DNA from: Mageeibacillus sp. UBA3781
GTDB lineage: Bacteria; Bacillota; Clostridia; Saccharofermentanales; Saccharofermentanaceae
Direction: 5' to 3'
Assembly (NCBI GenBank): GCA_002368805.1
Contig: DFFH01000048.1
Coordinates: 1 to 40,321, forward strand
DNA: 40,321 bases
The notes below the pieces were generated by a model, which ran no database searches, had not been told where the DNA came from, and saw only the letters and a list, made by a program, of their open reading frames with translations. Within the stretch, counting starts at the first letter, position 1, and each line of letters opens with the position of its first letter. Made by a program: the position numbers and the translations under genes. Shown in pieces: positions 7,987 to 15,911 of this stretch.

Positions 7987-9159
7987 ATGTTTTCGAGAAA
8001 AGTATCGATTGCATTGCGTGTACTGATCGTAGTTACCGCGCTGATCGTGTGCGGTGTCATCGGTGTGTTCCTGGGCTATAACTATGTCATTTCGCAGAAT
8101 ACGCGATTTAAGACGCTCGAGAAGAATATCGCCACAAAAGAACTGGTCATCAATCAGGATACGCCCGGTGCGGTCATGATCGTGATCCGTTCCGGTGATA
8201 CCACGAGCGATATTGCCGATAAGCTGAAGAAGGCAGGTCTCATCAAGAACACCATGACCTTCTCCATCATGAGTAAGTTTAACGGCTTTGACGGCGGTTA
8301 TCTTGCCGGTACGCATTTCCTTACGCCGGAACTGACATATGATGAGATGATGTATCTTCTCTGCCAGGAACCGGAAGTCGTTCGTATTACTTTCCCGGAA
8401 GGTATCACGTATCGAGAGGTAAAGCTGAAACTGAAGGAGAAGGGCCTGGCCTTTGACGAGAAGCATCTTGACGAGTGCATGAACAGCCCGAATCTCTTCG
8501 TCGATTATCCATTTGTATCGGCAATTGCCGCAAACGAGAACCGTGACTATATCCTGAGCGGATATCTGTTCCCGGATACTTACGACTTCGATATGAACGC
8601 CAGTGAGGAAGAGATCATCGCGACGTTCCTTAGAAACATGAATTCCAAGCTCTACGATGAGTTCTATGAACGTGCGCAAAAGCTCGGTATGACGATGGAC
8701 GAGGTAATGACACTTGCTTCCCTGATCCAGAAGGAAACGACGGATAAGACGGACATGCTCTTTATCTCGGCGGTATTCCATAACCGTCTGAAGTCGGAAG
8801 ATCCGGATATGCAGTTCCTGGGTTCGGATGCATCGATCAACTATCTGCGTGAGCTCGAAGGCATGAGCCATGTATGGGCAGCTTCGGCTTCGGACCTGGA
8901 GTGGGACAGCCCGTATAACACCTACAAATACAGAGGACTCCCGCCGGGACCGATCTGTATGCCGAGTCTTGATGCGATCCAGGCAGCGCTCTATCCGGAA
9001 CCGAACTGTAACTTCATGTATTTCTGCGCGAAGGGCGACGGAAGAACGGCCTTTGCGGTTACGAAGGAAGAGCATGAAGCCAATGTTGAGAAATATAAGG
9101 ACAATTGGAACGATAATGCGGTCATCGATGACGAAGGACCGACAGGTGATGAGGGCTGA
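7987..9159 (+). CDS. mltG: Endolytic murein transglycosylase MltG
   Basis: Cleaves nascent glycan strands inside the chain and so helps set peptidoglycan length. The 390-residue protein has a short cytoplasmic N terminus, one membrane segment (about 12-35), a LysM-like part (FPEGITYREVKLKLKEKG) and the YceG catalytic domain. The conserved LASLIQKET motif lies at 243-251 with Glu250 as the invariant acid, followed by FHNRL, LGSDASINYL and YRGLPPGPICMPS. The C-terminal YFCAKGDGRTAFAVTKEEH strand is also typical. The start has AAGGAGAT upstream. It lies 63 bases after typA and 32 before the U32 peptidase, matching the mltG/U32 neighbourhood known in Bacillota. Confidence 0.93.
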   Translation: MFSRKVSIALRVLIVVTALIVCGVIGVFLGYNYVISQNTRFKTLEKNIATKELVINQDTPGAVMIVIRSGDTTSDIADKLKKAGLIKNTMTFSIMSKFNGFDGGYLAGTHFLTPELTYDEMMYLLCQEPEVVRITFPEGITYREVKLKLKEKGLAFDEKHLDECMNSPNLFVDYPFVSAIAANENRDYILSGYLFPDTYDFDMNASEEEIIATFLRNMNSKLYDEFYERAQKLGMTMDEVMTLASLIQKETTDKTDMLFISAVFHNRLKSEDPDMQFLGSDASINYLRELEGMSHVWAASASDLEWDSPYNTYKYRGLPPGPICMPSLDAIQAALYPEPNCNFMYFCAKGDGRTAFAVTKEEHEANVEKYKDNWNDNAVIDDEGPTGDEG

Positions 9160-9191
9160 TCCCTTATCCCGCCTATCCCCGGAGATGTAAT

Positions 9192-10481
9192 ATGACAAGA
9201 GATCCTCGCGCGCCGGAAGTCTTAGCTCCGGCAGGTAATCTGGAAAAACTGAAGACGGCCGTCGCCTATGGCGCGGATGCTGTCTATATGTCCGGAAAAT
9301 CTTTCGGACTACGTACTTTCAGCGATAACTTCACTCACGAAGAGATGGAAGAGGGTGTGAAATATGCCCATGACAGAGGCGTCAAGTGCTACTGCACAGT
9401 CAACGTCATGGCGCATGAGGACGATATCTCCCGTCTGGATGACGAGATCCTGTTTCTGGCGGGCATCGGCATGGATGCCGTGATCGTATCCGATGCCGGT
9501 ATTTTCCGTAAGGTAAAAGCACTGGCCCCCGACCTGGAGATCCATATCAGCACCCAGGCGAGCGTGACCAACAGTGAAGGCTGTAAGTTCTGGTACGAGC
9601 AGGGCGCCAGACGTGTCGTTCTTGCCAGAGAGCTGACGCTCGATGAGATCATTAAGATCAGAAAAGCCATCCCTGCGGATCTGGAGCTGGAGTGCTTCGT
9701 CCACGGAGCGATGTGCGTTTCTTATTCCGGAAGATGCCTTCTTTCCAATTATTTCACGGGAAGATCCGCGAACTCCGGATCCTGTGCGCAGCCGTGCCGC
9801 TGGGGCTACTATGTCGTCGAGGAGAAGCGCCTCGAGGCACCGCTTCCAATCCAGGAAGACGAGCGCGGCACATATATCTTTAACTCCAAGGACATGTGCA
9901 TGATCAGCCACATTCCGGAGCTCATTAAAGCAGGCATTACGAGCTTTAAGCTCGAAGGCCGCATTAAGGGTGCTTTTTACGCGGCATCCGTAACGAAAGC
10001 CTATAGAGAGGCAGTGGATCTCTACATGAAGGATCCGGAGAACTATAAAGAGGACCCCAGATGGCAGGAGATGTTGAACAGGACTGTCCACCGTGAATTC
10101 GCGACTGGGTTTTATTATGACAGACCGGGCGAAAATGCCCAGATCTTCCCGGATAAGACCTACCACAGACCGGCATTTGTGGTCGGTGTGGTCACGGCAT
10201 ATGACGAAGAGAAGGGGTGCGCGGTCGTATCCCAGAGAAATAAGATCTTTAAGGGCGATACGCTTCATGTCCTGACGCCAAAAGGGTATCCGGAGCCGAT
10301 CACGGCAGAAGAGATCTTCGATGAGAACGGGGATCCTATTGATTCCACGCCGCATGCGGAGATGACCTATCTTCTTAAGGTGGCAAAGCCGCTACCGGCC
10401 TATTCTTTCTTAAGCCGAGACGGTGATAAGGACGAGGGGATCTTTAAGAGCGGAGAACAGCCTTCTCAGACAAAGCCGTAA
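9192..10481 (+). CDS. U32 family peptidase, TrhP/YrrO-like
   Basis: Members of this U32 subgroup are needed for prephenate-dependent 5-hydroxylation of U34 in tRNA; protease activity was assigned early to relatives. The 429-residue product shows VLAPAGNLEKLKTAVAYGAD at the start and the U32 signature ECFVHGAMCVSYSGRCLLSN at about residues 167-186, followed by the CAQPCRW stretch. These Cys residues fit an Fe-S or metal site. The C-terminal beta-rich domain ends in a polar tail. It is the last gene of the plus-strand run and converges on the CPBP gene. Assignment to TrhP rather than another U32 paralogue is an inference from length and neighbours. Confidence 0.9.
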   Translation: MTRDPRAPEVLAPAGNLEKLKTAVAYGADAVYMSGKSFGLRTFSDNFTHEEMEEGVKYAHDRGVKCYCTVNVMAHEDDISRLDDEILFLAGIGMDAVIVSDAGIFRKVKALAPDLEIHISTQASVTNSEGCKFWYEQGARRVVLARELTLDEIIKIRKAIPADLELECFVHGAMCVSYSGRCLLSNYFTGRSANSGSCAQPCRWGYYVVEEKRLEAPLPIQEDERGTYIFNSKDMCMISHIPELIKAGITSFKLEGRIKGAFYAASVTKAYREAVDLYMKDPENYKEDPRWQEMLNRTVHREFATGFYYDRPGENAQIFPDKTYHRPAFVVGVVTAYDEEKGCAVVSQRNKIFKGDTLHVLTPKGYPEPITAEEIFDENGDPIDSTPHAEMTYLLKVAKPLPAYSFLSRDGDKDEGIFKSGEQPSQTKP

Positions 10482-10522
10482 GAGCTTTCCCGGATAAGGC
10501 GAGAGGCGGATGCATGTTCCTG

Positions 10523-11536
10523 TCAGGACATGATCCAGCACAGAAGAAGACAGCAGACTCCGATGATGAAATCAGCGTGAAAATGCTCAGAAAGAGGGAT
10601 GAAAAGCGGCTTTCCTTCCTCTGTTTCACAGCGCATATCTTCGTTCTTCTGAAGATAACGGAGATAACGGAGCTGACGGATCAGGACCAGAAGCATTACG
10701 ATACCAAGTGCAATACCGATCAGAGAGGCGTAAATCGTCATGCGGTTATAATCGATCGCATTTTGTACCTCGGAAGGATCCTGCGTCGGAAGGATCGGCG
10801 CCATCAGGATCTTCGTACAGAAGAATCCCAGTCTCGTAATACAGGAGCAGATAGTATTATCCGTGAAGTAGCGAACCAGCGAGCAGAGAAGCCCGATCAC
10901 GAAATATGCCGGAAGTTCCAGTCGGTTTACGGCAAAAAGAGTGCTTAAGACCGCGGGAACAAAGATCCGGATCCACCACTTGTCCGGAAGGACCGAGAAG
11001 ACCAGCCCGCGGAAGAATAATTCCTCAATAAGGATCGGGAAGATGACTACCATGATGACCATGAGAATAAGTCCATAGACCGAGCCCTCAGAGGTGATGT
11101 AGTAGTAGAGCTGCGGAGGGATGGGGTTTCCGATCTTCAGCTCGAAGTAGATAAAAAGATTATGAAGGCCGATGGCGATCAGCATGGCGGGAACACCGAC
11201 CATAAATGCGATGAAATGAGCGCCGAGACCGGGATTTCTTCCCCAGGTGTAATGCTCGGATATCTTGTAGTGTTCGGTCACGAATACAAATACCAGCAGC
11301 AGCGCCAGAAGACGGAACAGCGTGATCACCGAGAATCCGATCAGAGACGTCTTCGAGAAGAAAAGCTTCTCATCCGGGATCTCCTGCCAGATCATCTGAA
11401 GAAGGAATGTAAGACCAAAGCCTCCCGCCATGACAATACCGATATTCGGGTATGACGATGGTAGAAGGAATGGAAGGATGTTGTTTTTCAGGATGAATGT
11501 AAATCCGGAGGAACCTCTTTTCTGATGATCCGACAT
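10523..11536 (-). CDS. CPBP-type membrane protein with degraded second and third motifs
   Basis: Multi-spanning membrane protein of 337 residues related to CPBP/Rce1 glutamic endopeptidases. The first motif is intact: EELFFRG, with Glu171, Glu172 and Arg176 (EExxxR). The second motif, normally FxxxH, reads FAVNR (201-205), and the third, normally HxxxN, reads CITRLGFF (about 232-239). Both expected His residues therefore appear to be Arg. The N terminus is hydrophilic and about eight hydrophobic stretches follow. The gene starts within the stop of the prepilin peptidase gene (TAATG), so translation is coupled. It may be a non-catalytic homologue or a divergent subfamily. Confidence 0.8.
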   Translation of the reverse strand: MSDHQKRGSSGFTFILKNNILPFLLPSSYPNIGIVMAGGFGLTFLLQMIWQEIPDEKLFFSKTSLIGFSVITLFRLLALLLVFVFVTEHYKISEHYTWGRNPGLGAHFIAFMVGVPAMLIAIGLHNLFIYFELKIGNPIPPQLYYYITSEGSVYGLILMVIMVVIFPILIEELFFRGLVFSVLPDKWWIRIFVPAVLSTLFAVNRLELPAYFVIGLLCSLVRYFTDNTICSCITRLGFFCTKILMAPILPTQDPSEVQNAIDYNRMTIYASLIGIALGIVMLLVLIRQLRYLRYLQKNEDMRCETEEGKPLFIPLSEHFHADFIIGVCCLLLCWIMS

Positions 11537-12417
11537 TAGATTGCCCCCGTCAACTGACCGAAGTATTGCTCAAAAAGTTCCAGGAAGTACGGTTCGTACA
11601 GCAGGAAAAGCACTGTTCCGAGTACGAGAAACGGTCCGAATGCCAGATAGTCCGGGTCGTCAGCAAAGTGCATCTCGCGTTTCTTCTTGGCGAGGATCTT
11701 TCTGGCTTTGGCCGGATCCGGACTCTCCCGGATCTCTTTTTCTTCTTTTGCGATACGGATGCGCTTTCTGATCACCATCGGTACTGCCACGATACCGGCA
11801 GAGACGAAGGCGATGAAAACGACGAATATCAGTCCTTTTAGACCGGAAAGAAGACCGCAGAGGAACAGAAGCTTGACATCTCCCATGCCCATGGCCTCTG
11901 TCTTCGCGATGGCGGAGGAGAGAAGACCGATGAGAAGAAGTGCGCCGCTTCCGACGATGGCAGCAAGAAGACGGTTAAGAATGAAGTAATACCAGGGCTT
12001 TCCGCTGCTGATCCAGAGACTGCCGTCTGCAAAGTCGCTGATAAAGTAGAACACGGAAAGGGCGATATTGAACACGATCACGTGATCGGGGATGATGCGG
12101 TTCAGTTTGTCTGACATGATGATCACGGTAAAACCCGGAAGCGCAATAAATAAGCCGATTACGCGCAGATAGTGATCGAAAGAAAGGAAATCCGGGTATT
12201 TGGCAGAGCTCAGGAAGACCAGTGCAGCATAGATAACGGCGAAAATCGCGATATGGAAGGGTTTCAGACGCTTGGCCCACCGGACATTCTCCGCTTTCGG
12301 ATCGAAATCATAATCCTGAAGCCAGGCCTCTGGCATCTTATTAAACATGAAAAAAGCCGGAACAGCCATAAGGGCTGCAATCAGCGTCAAAACAATGGTC
12401 TGTGACGTAACGGTCAT
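11536..12417 (-). CDS. A24 prepilin peptidase-like membrane protease
   Basis: Aspartic membrane protease of the type IV prepilin peptidase family. The 293-residue protein has about seven hydrophobic segments. The two catalytic Asp sites are SDKLNRIIPD (Asp103) and GMGDVKLL (Asp180), and the C-terminal AFGPFLVLG matches the usual PFGPFL region. It lacks the N-terminal Cys-rich methylase domain of PilD, so it is the short type. The start is ATG 12417 behind GGGAGG; an upstream in-frame ATG at 12492 lies in the glgP promoter and is unlikely. No pilin or secretion genes are in the window, so its substrates are elsewhere. It is coupled to the CPBP gene. Confidence 0.87.
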   Translation of the reverse strand: MTVTSQTIVLTLIAALMAVPAFFMFNKMPEAWLQDYDFDPKAENVRWAKRLKPFHIAIFAVIYAALVFLSSAKYPDFLSFDHYLRVIGLFIALPGFTVIIMSDKLNRIIPDHVIVFNIALSVFYFISDFADGSLWISSGKPWYYFILNRLLAAIVGSGALLLIGLLSSAIAKTEAMGMGDVKLLFLCGLLSGLKGLIFVVFIAFVSAGIVAVPMVIRKRIRIAKEEKEIRESPDPAKARKILAKKKREMHFADDPDYLAFGPFLVLGTVLFLLYEPYFLELFEQYFGQLTGAI

Positions 12418-12459
12418 ATACTGCCTCCCGAAAAATCCTATATATAAGAATACATTGAT

Positions 12460-12487
12460 TTGCAGAAATTGTGAAGTCTGATACAAT
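12460..12487 (+). promoter_or_regulatory. Probable promoter of glgP
   Basis: TTGCAG (12460-12465) and TACAAT (12482-12487) with a 16-base spacer, 49 bases before the glgP start codon. The -35 is only partly consensus. It lies in the gap between divergent genes. Confidence 0.5.
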
Positions 12488-12536
12488 AGCAAATGTGGTT
12501 TTATAAATGCCTATGGGGAAAAGGAGGTGCATCGTT

Positions 12537-15233
12537 ATGAGTGAACGTGCACAAAAGAAAGAAACACAGAAGAAAGTAACATCGAAGACAGCTTCCAGGA
12601 AGCCGGCTACCGCGAAAAAAGCAGCTCCGGCAGCAAAGAAGACCCAAGCCGCCAAGAAAGCAGCACCGGCAGCGAAGAAGGCAGCTTCGGCAAAGAAAAC
12701 AACGGAAGTGAAAAAAGCTCCGGCAAAGAAAGCAGCTACTGCTAAGACAGCTGCATCAAAGGCTACGGCAGCAAAAAAGGCACCTGCAAAGAAAACTACA
12801 GTGACATCTGCAGCCCGCCGCGAAATCACTGTCGATCCGAAGACAAATACCCACAGTATCACAGCGCAGCAGCTCCACGATATGATCGCGTTCCAGGTAA
12901 AATCCTGCTCCGGTAAGAGTGCGGATAAGGGAACTATGAGAGACTACTGGCTTGCGCTTTCCCGTTCTATCGTCGAGATCATGGCGGATGACTGGGAGAA
13001 AACACGTGAGAAATATGCTAAAGTCCGTCAGGCACACTATCTGTCTGCAGAGTTCCTGGTAGGACGTTCCATGCTGAATAACCTCGTAAACTTAGGCATC
13101 TATGAGCAGGCTGTTGAAGCTATGCAGGCTTTCGGCATCAACCTGACCGATCTTCTTGAGGAAGAAACCGACGCAGCTCTCGGTAACGGCGGTCTTGGCC
13201 GTCTGGCTGCATGTTTCCTGGATTCCTGTGCGACACTGGATCTCCCGGTAACAGGTTACGGTATCCTCTACCGTTACGGTCTGTTCCGTCAGACATTTGA
13301 GAACGGTTTCCAGAGAGAGCATCCGGATTCCTGGATGGAGAACGGCTATCCGTTCGTTATCCCGAGATACGAGGATAAGATCCGCGTTCATTTCAATGAC
13401 TTCGACGTATGGGCGATCCCGTGCGATATGCCGATCACCGGCTACAATACACATAACGTAAACCGTCTGCGCCTTTGGAAGTGCGAACCGGCTCAGGAAT
13501 TTGACTTCAATCTCTTTAACTCCCAGCGTTTCGATGACGCAGTGATCGAGAGAAACCGCGTACACGATATCTTCCGAGTGCTTTACCCGAATGATACATC
13601 TTACGATGGTAAGGTGCTCCGTGTTCGTCAGCAGTATTTCTTCGTATCCGCATCTCTGCAGGATATCGTAAGAAACTACAAGGCTGTTCACGGCAATGAC
13701 TTCTCTAAGTTTGCCGAGCTCAACAGCATCCAGCTCAACGATACCCACCCGGTTATCGGTATTCCGGAGCTCATGCGTATCCTCGTCGATGAGAACGGCG
13801 TGAAGTGGGAAGATGCATGGGAGATCGTACGTCATACATTTGCTTACACCAACCACACCATCATGGCAGAGGCTCTTGAGAAGTGGGACTGCAACATCTT
13901 CCGCTTCCTGTTCCCGCGTATCTTCGAGATCGTCGAGGGCATCAACAACCAGCAGAGAGCACAGTTCTTCGAGATGGGCATGTACTCCGAGCTTGTTGAC
14001 CGTCTGTCGATCCTTTCCGATGGAAAAGTACAGATGGCTTGGATGGCGATCTACGGTTCCTATTCCGTAAACGGCGTTGCTGCACTGCATACAGAGATCC
14101 TCAAGAGAGATACCCTCAAAGAGTGGTATGAGATCTATCCGGAGAAGTTCAGCAATAAGACAAACGGTGTTACCCCGAGAAGATGGCTCCGTGTCTGTGA
14201 CCAGGGTCTGGCGGCTCTTATTACAGACCTCCTCGGTAATGAGGATTGGGTCACCGATCTTGATCAGCTCAAGAAACTCGAGAAATACGCAAACGATAAG
14301 AAGGTCATGGAGCGTTTCCTGAAAGTTAAGAGAGACAATAAGGTCGCTCTTTGCAACTACCTCGAAAAGACCAAGGACATCAAGGTCAATCCGGATTCTA
14401 TCTTCGACATACAGATCAAGCGTCTGCATGAGTATAAGAGACAGCTCCTGAATGCGATCTATGCACTGAACCTCTACGACAGGATCAAGGAGAATCCGAA
14501 GCTCGATATGCCGCCGGTAACCGTATTCTTCGGTGCAAAGGCTGCTCCGGGATACTTCCGTGCCAAGGCGATCATCAAGTTTATCAACGAGATCGCTAAG
14601 ATGATCGACAACGATCCGGATATGGAAGGACGCCTGAAGGTCGTATTTATCGAGAACTATAACGTAAGTAACGGTGAGAAGCTCTTCCCGGCAGCAGATA
14701 TCTCCGAGCAGATCTCCACAGCCGGCCTCGAGGCTTCCGGTACAGGTAACATGAAGTTCATGATGAACGGTGCGGTCACCCTTGGTACATGGGACGGTGC
14801 AAACGTTGAGATCGCACAGTCTGTTGGAGATGACAATGTTTATATCTTCGGCTGCCGTGTCGAGGATATGGAAGCAACCCGTGCTTACTACAATCCGAAG
14901 TGGCAGTATGAGAACATCCCGGGTCTGAAGAAGGTCCTTGACCGTCTCGTGGATGGTACCTTCAACGATGAGGGAACAGGCATGTTCCAGGATCTGTTCA
15001 ATGGCCTTATCTATGGCAGCAACTGTCAGCCTGGTGACACCTACTATGTACTCGGTGACTTCGACGATTACAGAAAGACCAGAGACAAGGCATACAGAGA
15101 CTATACGAACCGTATGGCTTGGGCAAAGAAGTGCTGGATCAACATCTGCAATTCCGGTAAGTTCTCTTCGGATAGAACGATCAGCGAGTATGCGAAGGGG
15201 ATCTGGAAGATCAAACCGGCTAAGATCAAGTAA
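12537..15233 (+). CDS. glgP: Glycogen/alpha-glucan phosphorylase with Lys/Ala-rich N-terminal tail
   Basis: PLP enzyme that releases glucose-1-phosphate from glycogen or maltodextrins. The start is ATG 12537, behind AAGGAGGTG with good spacing; an in-frame ATG at 12507 would place that site inside the gene. Residues 1-95 are a low-complexity basic tail built of AAKK, PAKK and ATAKK units: I count 26 Lys and 29 Ala in the first 90 residues. A standard phosphorylase of about 800 residues follows, starting near DYWLALSRSIVE, with HYLSAEFLVGRS, NGGLGRLAACFLDS and the PLP-lysine region EASGTGNMKFMMNGA. Phosphorylases normally start at the catalytic fold, so the histone-H1-like tail is odd. No other glycogen genes lie beside it. 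Confidence 0.95.
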   Translation: MSERAQKKETQKKVTSKTASRKPATAKKAAPAAKKTQAAKKAAPAAKKAASAKKTTEVKKAPAKKAATAKTAASKATAAKKAPAKKTTVTSAARREITVDPKTNTHSITAQQLHDMIAFQVKSCSGKSADKGTMRDYWLALSRSIVEIMADDWEKTREKYAKVRQAHYLSAEFLVGRSMLNNLVNLGIYEQAVEAMQAFGINLTDLLEEETDAALGNGGLGRLAACFLDSCATLDLPVTGYGILYRYGLFRQTFENGFQREHPDSWMENGYPFVIPRYEDKIRVHFNDFDVWAIPCDMPITGYNTHNVNRLRLWKCEPAQEFDFNLFNSQRFDDAVIERNRVHDIFRVLYPNDTSYDGKVLRVRQQYFFVSASLQDIVRNYKAVHGNDFSKFAELNSIQLNDTHPVIGIPELMRILVDENGVKWEDAWEIVRHTFAYTNHTIMAEALEKWDCNIFRFLFPRIFEIVEGINNQQRAQFFEMGMYSELVDRLSILSDGKVQMAWMAIYGSYSVNGVAALHTEILKRDTLKEWYEIYPEKFSNKTNGVTPRRWLRVCDQGLAALITDLLGNEDWVTDLDQLKKLEKYANDKKVMERFLKVKRDNKVALCNYLEKTKDIKVNPDSIFDIQIKRLHEYKRQLLNAIYALNLYDRIKENPKLDMPPVTVFFGAKAAPGYFRAKAIIKFINEIAKMIDNDPDMEGRLKVVFIENYNVSNGEKLFPAADISEQISTAGLEASGTGNMKFMMNGAVTLGTWDGANVEIAQSVGDDNVYIFGCRVEDMEATRAYYNPKWQYENIPGLKKVLDRLVDGTFNDEGTGMFQDLFNGLIYGSNCQPGDTYYVLGDFDDYRKTRDKAYRDYTNRMAWAKKCWINICNSGKFSSDRTISEYAKGIWKIKPAKIK

Positions 15234-15355
15234 GCAAGCTATTTAGAATTTAAAAGGCGGGAATCTTTCTCGTGCTGGTCCTCGGCGCTATGCGCCTGCG
15301 GAGGCACTTCGAAATGATTTCCGCCTTTTTTATTTCGCTTGCTTACTTGATCTTA
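15221..15355 (+). terminator. Nested palindrome and terminator over the end of glgP
   Basis: An outer perfect 19-bp inverted repeat: TAAGATCAAGTAAGCAAGC at 15221-15239, which contains the glgP stop codon, and its exact complement at 15337-15355. Nested inside is a second stem, AAAAGGCGG (from 15252) with CCGCCTTTTT (15321-15330), around GTGC/GCAC, CCTC/GAGG and GCGC/GCGC steps. The inner hairpin followed by a T tract is a good intrinsic terminator. The outer arms are unusual because the pairing reaches into coding sequence. Confidence 0.75.
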
Positions 15356-15513
15356 CGTGGCTGTGATCGGGGGAAGCACGGCGAAGGTGTTTTTCTTTCT
15401 CTTTTACCTTGATATTCGCGTTACTTTTCTTCTCCGTTATTTCTGCAAAGGCTCGGAAAACTCTTTTTTATTTGCCTTTTTTGTGCGGGAAGATTACTTG
15501 ATCTAGGATATAA

Positions 15514-15554
15514 AAATACCAGTATGAGGAGCTCATACACGTTTATGGGTATTT
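15514..15554. repeat. Nested inverted repeat
   Basis: AAATACC (15514-15520) pairs with GGTATTT (15548-15554), and inside it GTATGAG (15522-15528) pairs with CTCATAC (15532-15538). It stands just upstream of the 53-bp array in the gap between converging genes. Its role is unknown. Confidence 0.5.
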
Positions 15555-15577
15555 CTTCACGAGAAAGAATTCCGAAT

Positions 15578-15883
15578 GATAGGATCATTTGCTTTTTAAA
15601 TTGCAATTTGATCCTATCATTTTGTTTGTCAAATAGGATCTCTTGCCACAAATCTGTGATTCGATCCTATCATTTTGTTTGTCAGATAGGATCCCATGCT
15701 GCAAATCTATGATTTGATCCTATCATTTCGGTTGTCAGATAGGATCATTTGTCGAAAAACCGCGATTTGATCCTATCATTTCGCTTTTAAGATAGGATTA
15801 TTTGCTCGCAATCTGCAATTTCATCCTATCATCATGATTATCAGATAGGATCATTTGCTCCAAGATCGTGATTTGATCCTATC
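15578..15883. repeat. Six-unit tandem array of inverted repeats, 53-bp period
   Basis: The 9-mer GATCCTATC (once with C in first place) recurs at 15610, 15663, 15716, 15769, 15822 and 15875, exactly 53 bases apart. Its complement GATAGGATC (one variant) occurs at 15578, 15632, 15685, 15738, 15791 and 15844. The bases between them are partly conserved too (ATTTGC, AAATCTG, ATTT, and TTTTG.TTGTCA between units). Each arm can pair with the arm on either side, giving two alternative sets of hairpins. The last arm is followed by TTTTT. The array fills the gap between converging glgP and the phosphoesterase gene; no coding potential is evident. The rest of 15360-15577 holds only the nested repeat at 15514. 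Confidence 0.9.
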
Positions 15884-15911
15884 TTTTTGGAAATCAATAT
15901 GGTGTACTCTG

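Noticed and set aside
8716..8736. Loss of the MltG catalytic acid because the motif reads LIQKE rather than VEKE
   Set aside because: The invariant Glu is most likely the second one, which is present (Glu250); Q in the first place is an accepted variation in the family as far as I know.
6352..9198. 948-codon open frame on the minus strand across typA and mltG
   Set aside because: It runs antisense to two certain genes, has no domain that I recognise and is rich in charged residues in the way expected of a shadow frame. Biased codon use in the real genes removes stops from this frame.
12341..12862. Phe/Ala-rich, membrane-like open frame on the minus strand
   Set aside because: It is the antisense image of the Lys/Ala tail of glgP (AAG/GCA codons read as CTT/TGC and TTC/GCT-type codons), not a membrane protein gene.
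13092..14429. 445-codon minus-strand open frame in glgP
   Set aside because: Shadow of the phosphorylase; no family resemblance.
15578..15883. CRISPR array
   Set aside because: Spacer-like segments are only about 22 bases, are themselves partly conserved, and no cas genes are in the window.
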